The notes under the pieces: model-generated
Told to the model about the DNA's origin: nothing
The model's input: the letters and a program-made list of their open reading frames with translations, nothing else
The model's database searches: none
Assembly (NCBI GenBank): GCA_024235715.1
Contig: JACKLW010000005.1
Span: forward strand, 1,080,032 to 1,144,031
From: Accumulibacter sp.
GTDB taxonomy: Bacteria > Pseudomonadota > Gammaproteobacteria > Burkholderiales > Rhodocyclaceae
Length of the DNA stretch: 64,000 nucleotides
Reading direction: 5' to 3'
Translations under genes and position numbers: made by a program
Shown here: in pieces, positions 58,341 to 64,000 of the stretch
Position numbering within the stretch: the stretch's first letter is position 1
Layout of the letters: every line of letters starts with the position of its first letter

Positions 58341-58820
58341 TCAATCCCCGGATGCCACGCCCATCTGCGTCTGCAGATAGTTCTGCACGCCGACCTTGTC
58401 GATCAGCTCGAGCTGCGTTTCGAGGTAGTCGAGGTGATCTTCGGTGTCGTTGAGGATCTCCTGCAGCAAGTCGCGAGAAACATAGTCCTTCACCGATTCG
58501 CAGTGGGCAACACCGGCAATCAGGTCGGCATGCGCGCCGCGCTCGAGCTTGAGGTCGCCGCTCAGGCACTCGGGAACGTTCTGGCCGATCAACAGCTTGG
58601 GCACTTCCATCCACGGCAGGCCCTCGAGAAACAGCAGGCGCTCGATGATCTTGTCGGCGTGCTGCATCTCTTCGATCGACTCCTCGTATTCGTGCTTGCC
58701 GAGGGCGTTGAAACCCCAGTTCTTGTACATGCGCGCGTGCAGGAAGTACTGGTTGATCGCTGCAAGCTCGTTGGCCAGCTGCTTGTTGAGCAGCTGAATG
58801 ACCGTCTTATCGCCTTTCAT
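58341..58820 (-). CDS. bfr: Bacterioferritin
   Basis: The 159-residue subunit starts MKGDKTVIQLLNKQLANELA. The ferroxidase ligands are present: Glu18 (NELAAINQYF), Glu51 and His54 (EEMQHADK), Glu94 (ERGAHADL), Glu127 and His130 (DTEDHLDYLE). Met52, the axial heme ligand of bacterioferritins, is also present. It should form a 24-mer that oxidises and stores iron. ATG 58820 follows GGAGTC. It converges with dtd. Confidence 0.96.
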   Translation of the reverse strand: MKGDKTVIQLLNKQLANELAAINQYFLHARMYKNWGFNALGKHEYEESIEEMQHADKIIERLLFLEGLPWMEVPKLLIGQNVPECLSGDLKLERGAHADLIAGVAHCESVKDYVSRDLLQEILNDTEDHLDYLETQLELIDKVGVQNYLQTQMGVASGD

Positions 58821-59219
58821 GGGGGACTCCGTTTCTTGGCGCCGCGGACGAGGCCGCGGCTTGTACTTGTGATTGGGGGTAGCGCGCTGGTCGGCAGAAC
58901 CTTGCACCCTGGCATTGCACGCAGGCATGGCAAGCGCAGCCACCCATACAGACAGCGACTTGGCCGCGCAGTTCACAGCGTCGGGCAGCCCATTGCATTG
59001 CTCGGTCGCGAAGGTCAGCTGTCGTTGCAGGCTTGGCCAAGGCTGGCGCACATGCTAACCGCAATTCGTGGCGGATCCACCTGCCTGCACGCGCCCGGCG
59101 CAAAAAAACGCATCCGGCGCTGAGCATGGGAAAGACGGAAGCGCGCTTCTGGCAGCAGCACCTGGCGCCGGCAGCAATGCACGGCACGCCCGGCGCGCGG
59201 CCGTCGCTCGTGAATATGC

Positions 59220-59295
59220 TGGCATCCCCACGGGGATTCGAACCCCGGTACCTACCGTGAAAGGGTAGTGTCCTAGGCCTCTAGACGATGGGGAC
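59220..59295 (-). tRNA. tRNA-Glu (anticodon TTC)
   Basis: The 76-nt sequence folds as a full cloverleaf with acceptor GTCCCCA/TGGGGAT, anticodon stem CTACC/GGTAG and loop CTTTCAC, T-arm GGTTCGAATC and encoded CCA. It lies 20 bp after tRNA-Ala on the same strand, so the two are one transcript. Confidence 0.96.
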
Positions 59296-59315
59296 CCGGA
59301 CTTCTTTCGGCTTGT

Positions 59316-59391
<76 letters not shown>

Positions 59392-59464
59392 GCGCGAAAG
59401 AAGCGGCGATTATAGGGATCCGGCTGCGCGCTGTAAAGCGCTACGCGGCGGGGCACTGGTCTGT

Positions 59465-60235
59465 CTAGTCGACCGCCGACATTCCCAATCGCCCCAGGCC
59501 GGGCAGCTTGATCGCCGGCGGCGAGAGATCGATGCCGGCCGACAAGCCGAGCAGGTTGAGCTCGACCCCTTCCTCGGCAGCTATCGTCACGCCAAGCAGG
59601 CCCAGCAGCGAGTGGAAGCCACCGCCACTCGGTGCGCTGGCAAAGAGAGCGGCCTCGGGCAGGTAGTCCTGCCGATCGCCGTCGGCGGCAGATCGAGACG
59701 AAGTGCGGGCACGGCGCGGCCCAGGTAGGCGACGAAGGTGTTGCTGTTGGGACCCGGCCAGAGGCGGTATTCGTGATTGTGAGGATAGGCCCGCGCCGCC
59801 GCGTGCAGGCGCTTGATCAGTGCGTCGACCTCGGCGCCGCCGCGCAGCTGACGAATCAGCGTCGGCGTACTGCCGTACCAGTAGCCGTCAGCCTCCCGTG
59901 CTGGATGCGCACCGCATCCATGCCGCGGCGAACACCCCAGCCAACGACTTCCAGCCGCGTGTAACGTTCGCCATCGCTCTCCTTGGTGGCGACCCAGGTA
60001 TGCACCCGAAAACGCCTCGCCAACCGAAGGCCCGTGCCGCATAGACCTGGATGACTGCCTCCGGCGTCTCGCGTGGATCTGGCGCCTGTCCGCTGCTGTC
60101 GTGGCGCGCACTGCGCCAGTCACCTGGCCGGGCGCCGTCGGCCAAATGCCTGCTCAGCGCGACGCCGACCGGGACGACGAAGAGCAGCAACAGCGTGAGC
60201 GCCAGTCGCCACGCCCACGATCGCGAAAAACTCAT
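59465..60235 (-). pseudogene. DUF3750 protein gene with three single-base frameshifts
   Basis: It begins MSFSRSWAWRLALTLLLLF, an N-terminal membrane anchor, then PEAVIQVYAARAFGWRGVF. The frame then slips near 60005 (restored: VHTWVATKESDGERYTRLEV), near 59890 (restored: DGYWYGSTPTLIRQLRGG and EYRLWPGPNSNTFVAYLGRA) and near 59669 (restored: DYLPEAALFASAP), ending GRLGMSAVD at 59465. Restored, the protein is ~257 residues and fits the DUF3750 family (YGSTPxLI, PGPNSNTF). Each slip needs one added base. The function of DUF3750 is unknown. Confidence 0.85.
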
Positions 60236-60364
60236 CCGGAAAATCCTCCTGACGCTTGCGGCAACAGCCATTGGTACCCGCCAGGCGCCGTTGGTTCGCC
60301 ACACTCCCGTTTCACGACGGAAAAAAGCCGACGAGCGGGGTTCTGGCCTCGGAATTCCGGCAGA

Positions 60365-63300
60365 TCAGCCGGCTTTGCCTGCCCTATTGCGGATCTTGCG
60401 CGCTTCCTCACGGACCTTCTCGCAGGCATCGGACGAACCTATCCAGCGGTCCCAGAGGCTGGTCGCCAGAATCGACATCCCGGCCGTCGCTGCGGCGACG
60501 CCTCCCTCGATGGCTGCGTTCTGGACATCCAGACGCAGCACGGGTGCCTGCAAGGTGCCAGCGAGCTTGATGAAGGGGTTGATGATATCCCCGGCGCTGA
60601 GACCAACGCCGCGCAGTGGCGTGGTCTTGAAGGCGAAATCAATGGCCTCCGAACGCAGGTCGATGGTCCCCTTGGCGACGATAGACAGCTTGTCGGTTTG
60701 CATGACCACCGCCGGCGCGGTCGCCACCCGCCCCTTGTTGGCCTCAAGATAGATGCCGCCGCAGCTCAACTTCGAGTACGGGTCCTTCTTGACGAAGGGA
60801 TTGAGCGTGCTGATCAGCAGGGAAGCGAAATCGCCATAAAGCGCCCCCACTTCCATCGACGGAAAGCTTCCCTTTGAGGCATGCAACCAGAAATAGCCGC
60901 TCAGTCCAGCGGCCAGACCGCTGATGCTGTTGCCGCTCGCCGAAAAGCTGCTGTTCAGGTCGAGATGCGGCAGCTGGTCGTGATCCTCCTTGCTCATCCC
61001 GCGGATCGCGAACACCACGTCGCTTCCCTGCAGATCGCCCTTTACGAGCAGCTGCTTGTCCCGGCTGTCGACGCTGAAGCCTGCCTTCAACGTGCCGCTG
61101 TGCTCATCGGCCTGAAGTTGCTTCACCACCAGCAGACCGTCTTTCAGGGTGGCATTGGCGCGAACATTGCGCAGCTGCCGATGTTCGCTGTCCACGTTTG
61201 TCACTGACGCCATCAGCGTGCCGTCGAAATCCCGCAGCGCTTCGAAACGCAGCGCATTGTCCGAAAACAGCTTCTTGCGCTTGCCGTCCGGCGTGGTCTG
61301 GCTGATCCCACTGGCCTCGCCCGTCTCGCCCGTCGCCACTGTCCGATGCGCCAGCAGCTGGTCGAGGTGCAGGTAATCGGATCGCACATTCAGATCGATG
61401 TCTGGTCTGGCCTGCGTGTCGATACGCACGCTTCCCTTGAGGTCACTGTCGCCGAGCGTCAGCTGCAGGTCATCCATGCTGAGTCGGTTTTCACTACCGG
61501 TCATGGTCGTACTGACAGCGAAAGGCAGGTCCGCCAGCGGCCACGCCTTGACACGGCCGAGGTCCGACAGCTTCGGCCCGCTCACCGACAAACGCAGGCC
61601 ATCCGCCGAAAAGCTCGGTTTCAGGATCAGCTTGCCGGCCATGTCGACGCCGGCATCCGCCAGTTTCCCTTTCAGGGCTTCGATGTTGATGCCGGTCGGA
61701 TCAGACCTGCCCCTGGCCTCGATGCGAAAGGCGACCGGCGCAGCGACGTAGCCCGGGAATTCCGGCAGCACGGCCCGCAGATTGCTGCCCGCAGCAGTCA
61801 GATCGAATCCGACCTGCTCCGGCTTGCCTGGCCAGCCGCTCGACAGCCGCCCGCTCAGACTGCTGTCGGCGAGCGAGAATTGCAGATCATCGAGTGCGAC
61901 TCCCTGTTCGGAAACCCGCAATGCGGAACTCAGCGAATAAGCGGCGACCGGGACGCCTTTGGCGATCTCCGGCTTGATCAGTTCGGCAAGGCTCGTGCCC
62001 TTGGCCGTGATCTTGCCATCCACCTTTGGAATCTCGCCGGCAAAATCGACTGAACCGTCGAAACCGAGGAGGTTACTGCCTGCCCTGGCGTCGCCACTGC
62101 TGATCGTCAGCCGCTTGCCCTTGAGAGCAAGCCTGGCGGTCAGCTCGTAGCTTCCGCCAGGGAAATAGCCGGCTTTCTCGTTACCGAGAAACACTCTGGC
62201 CAGACTGCCCAGGTCTGACCCGGTCATCCGTGGGTCGAAGGCAAACACCGTGCCGGCAAGCCCGAAATCGATCATCCCGCTGGCGGCCAGCTGATTGTCG
62301 TCAACGTTCGCCACCAGCCTTTTGACGTGCAAGCGCTCGGGAAGCAGTTCCAGATCGACCTCGAGACCGGCCGGGACGACGGCCGGCAGGGTGATTCCAC
62401 GGGAACGCGCAAGTTCCCGGAGATCCGGCGAGCGCCCCCGATAGCTGAAGGTCGATCCGGCGAAATCGCGTTCCTCGCTCAAGTCGCCGGACAATTCGCC
62501 CTCGATGTTGCCGAGTGCGAAGCGGGCGCGCAGCGCATCCTTGTGGCCGCCACCCTTGCTCTTGATCGTGGCCTTGATGTCCAGCGGCAGCGCCGGCAGA
62601 GAAGCGAGCGCAAAGAGCTTGCCGATGGTCTGCGCACTGCCCGCCCTGAGAGCGATGTCCACATCGAGATCCCGGAGTTCCGGCAGCTTGTGGGCGACGC
62701 CAGACGCCTCCAGAGAGATCCCGTCGCTGCTGAACGAGAGTTGCTTGACCTGCAGACTCTGCCCATCGCGATTGGCATCGACATGCAGCGTATAGCTTGC
62801 GTCCGGTAGATGATCGATCCCCGCAAGCCTGGCCAGCGCGCCGACGCGCGGCCCGTCCGAGCTGAGCGCAAGCGAGAATTCGCCAAATGAAGTGACGCTC
62901 TTGCTCGCCAGACCGGCATCGATGTTGAACTCACCGAAATTGCCTTTCACGCTGCTGGCCAGACGGTCTCCCGCGGGAGCGATCCGCGCCTGCAGCTGCA
63001 CCTTGCCTCTGGTCACGGGGCGTATGGCCAGCGCTTTCAGAATCTCCTCGGCATCGGCTGCGACCGCCGTCAGTTCGAGGCTGGGTGCGATCGGGGCCCG
63101 CAGTCGATCGAAGTGGCCCTTGGCAGCGAGGCTGCCATTCGCCCCGACGAGGTCGGCCTGGTAGTCTATGGCGCCCCCGGCGATGAGTTCCGCGAATGGC
63201 CCGACGCGACCCCGCACGGCGATCTCGCGACCGCCGACCGAAACGCTGGAAGCGACCACCAGCATGTCCTGCGCATCGTGTTGCTGGCTCGCCTGCTCGA

Positions 63301-63850
63301 CATCCACGCGCAGCTCGTCGGTCAGCCCCGGATGCCTGACGCGAATCTCGACATTGCGCAGCTCGGTCTGACCGAGCAGCAGGTGCAGGGGATTCGACCG
63401 CTCGTCGGGCTTGTCTGTCCTGGCGTCCTTGCCCGCCATTTGCCAGTTGAACTGCCCCTCCTCGTTCCACTCGAAGAGCAGGCTTGCGTCCTCTGCCTGA
63501 GCACTCTCGATCACGATCGGCCCCCTGATCACACTCCACAGGTCGACGGAAAACGACAGCTTCCTGACCGTGAGCATGTCCGGCTGCTCGCTCCAGGCCG
63601 GATTCAGCCAGCGGATATTGGTGCCGCGGAAGGTCGTCACCCGGCCCGGGCTGATGTCGAACTCGCCGTCAATATGAAATGGGCGATCGCTCAGCGTGCT
63701 GATGCCTTCTTCAAGGGCGCTGCGCAGACGATTGGTATCGAGCAGAAGCCAGCTGATGGCACCGACAGCGGCAACGACCAGCCCCACCAGTACCAGCAGG
63801 ACATAAACCGGCCAACGACGCCTGATCCTTGGGGTATCGATGCTCGCCAT
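60365..63850 (-). CDS. AsmA-family protein
   Basis: The 1161-residue protein has one N-terminal span (VYVLLVLVGLVVAAVGAISW), then a long repetitive beta-rich periplasmic region. The AsmA N-domain follows the span (LSDRPFHIDGEFDISPGRVT). The C-terminal AsmA_2 region has GGIYLEANKGRVATAPAVVM and TPLRGVGLSAGDIINPFIKL. These proteins form bridge-like grooves thought to carry phospholipids to the outer membrane. The last ~25 residues are charged (ACEKVREEARKIRNRAGKAG). No operon partner is visible; a broken DUF3750 gene lies downstream. Confidence 0.9.
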   Translation of the reverse strand: MASIDTPRIRRRWPVYVLLVLVGLVVAAVGAISWLLLDTNRLRSALEEGISTLSDRPFHIDGEFDISPGRVTTFRGTNIRWLNPAWSEQPDMLTVRKLSFSVDLWSVIRGPIVIESAQAEDASLLFEWNEEGQFNWQMAGKDARTDKPDERSNPLHLLLGQTELRNVEIRVRHPGLTDELRVDVEQASQQHDAQDMLVVASSVSVGGREIAVRGRVGPFAELIAGGAIDYQADLVGANGSLAAKGHFDRLRAPIAPSLELTAVAADAEEILKALAIRPVTRGKVQLQARIAPAGDRLASSVKGNFGEFNIDAGLASKSVTSFGEFSLALSSDGPRVGALARLAGIDHLPDASYTLHVDANRDGQSLQVKQLSFSSDGISLEASGVAHKLPELRDLDVDIALRAGSAQTIGKLFALASLPALPLDIKATIKSKGGGHKDALRARFALGNIEGELSGDLSEERDFAGSTFSYRGRSPDLRELARSRGITLPAVVPAGLEVDLELLPERLHVKRLVANVDDNQLAASGMIDFGLAGTVFAFDPRMTGSDLGSLARVFLGNEKAGYFPGGSYELTARLALKGKRLTISSGDARAGSNLLGFDGSVDFAGEIPKVDGKITAKGTSLAELIKPEIAKGVPVAAYSLSSALRVSEQGVALDDLQFSLADSSLSGRLSSGWPGKPEQVGFDLTAAGSNLRAVLPEFPGYVAAPVAFRIEARGRSDPTGINIEALKGKLADAGVDMAGKLILKPSFSADGLRLSVSGPKLSDLGRVKAWPLADLPFAVSTTMTGSENRLSMDDLQLTLGDSDLKGSVRIDTQARPDIDLNVRSDYLHLDQLLAHRTVATGETGEASGISQTTPDGKRKKLFSDNALRFEALRDFDGTLMASVTNVDSEHRQLRNVRANATLKDGLLVVKQLQADEHSGTLKAGFSVDSRDKQLLVKGDLQGSDVVFAIRGMSKEDHDQLPHLDLNSSFSASGNSISGLAAGLSGYFWLHASKGSFPSMEVGALYGDFASLLISTLNPFVKKDPYSKLSCGGIYLEANKGRVATAPAVVMQTDKLSIVAKGTIDLRSEAIDFAFKTTPLRGVGLSAGDIINPFIKLAGTLQAPVLRLDVQNAAIEGGVAAATAGMSILATSLWDRWIGSSDACEKVREEARKIRNRAGKAG

Positions 63851-64000
63851 TGCTCAGCCTCACGGACTCGGTAGTAGGTGGCTTGCGCTCGACCGCAGGC
63901 AGGCCCCCAATTACTGGAAGCGGATCACCTGCCGCATCGCCGCGCCAGATCGTTCACCCCGCGGCCACAGGCCTCGACCGCCCCGGCCGCCTCGTGTCCG
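63851..64000 (-). other. Possible 3' end of a gene running off the right edge
   Basis: On the minus strand one frame from the edge reads GHEAAGAVEACGRGVNDLAR; another ends AMRQVIRFQ-stop at about 63914. Joined, they would look like a helical C-terminus such as that of a chemotaxis receptor, but a frameshift would be needed. Too little is present to assign. Confidence 0.25.

Overview
The window is about 64 kb of high-GC DNA with dense, operon-like gene packing. It looks like a betaproteobacterial chromosome of Rhodocyclaceae type; a Candidatus Accumulibacter-like organism is an inference, not shown. The main evidence is the run tlpA-aroQ-accB-accC-prmA-(DUF3426 protein)-(PfkB kinase), mpl, a ctaB/cox remnant, cobalamin-dependent metH and the DUF2868/DUF3482 pair. 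Nearly everything is chromosomal housekeeping, broken by two acquired segments: an ISAs1-type insertion sequence at 3089-4995 and a toxin-antitoxin plus type I restriction island at about 35.9-42.27 kb.

Layout. 0-3 kb: start of tcdA, an Hpt/HD-GYP protein, an FKBP isomerase and an RluF-like pseudouridine synthase. 2.8-5.2 kb: a 159-codon gene split by the IS. The 10-bp target duplication and the reading frame rejoin exactly when the IS is removed. The IS transposase is a DUF4338 (DruA-like) domain joined to an ISAs1 transposase, and it needs a -1 frameshift at A AAA AAG. 5.3-18 kb: an EEP-family phosphatase/nuclease, a phospholipase D-VTT fusion, murB, metH with a complex leader (promoter, SAM-II/SAM-V-like fold, intrinsic terminator), mscS, a DEDD exonuclease, an acyltransferase, gene remnants and a ParD/broken-ParE pair. 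18-30.5 kb: tandem SMR transporters, the GTPase/DUF2868 membrane pair, an MliC-like lipoprotein, the long minus-strand acc/aroQ operon and mpl.

30.5-43.5 kb: ctaB, a COX2-like protein with only the membrane part, DUF2244, then a MacA/MacB-type export operon (HlyD, ATPase, two permeases). Between the two permeases lie an AbrB/PIN module bracketed by 41-bp imperfect direct repeats and a type I restriction locus. In that locus hsdM and hsdS have collapsed into one chimeric ORF, while rhuM and hsdR are intact. 43.6-53 kb: arsC, glnS, a RatA-like protein, divergent cynS (cyanase) and an FNT channel with a sigma-54-like promoter, a PP2C/Ser-Thr kinase fusion, an SH3 lipoprotein and a DUF389 protein. 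53-64 kb: a broken methyltransferase, a GT87-like protein, a TDT transporter, a CDF metal exporter, arsN2, a frameshifted dtd, bacterioferritin, tRNA-Glu and tRNA-Ala, a DUF3750 gene with three frameshifts, and a large AsmA-family protein.

Caution: every single-base lesion found (transposase, parE, methyltransferase, dtd, DUF3750 three times) behaves as loss of one base, mostly in short mononucleotide runs. Sequencing or assembly deletions are therefore a serious alternative to true gene decay. All domain calls come from reading motifs by eye; no database search was possible.
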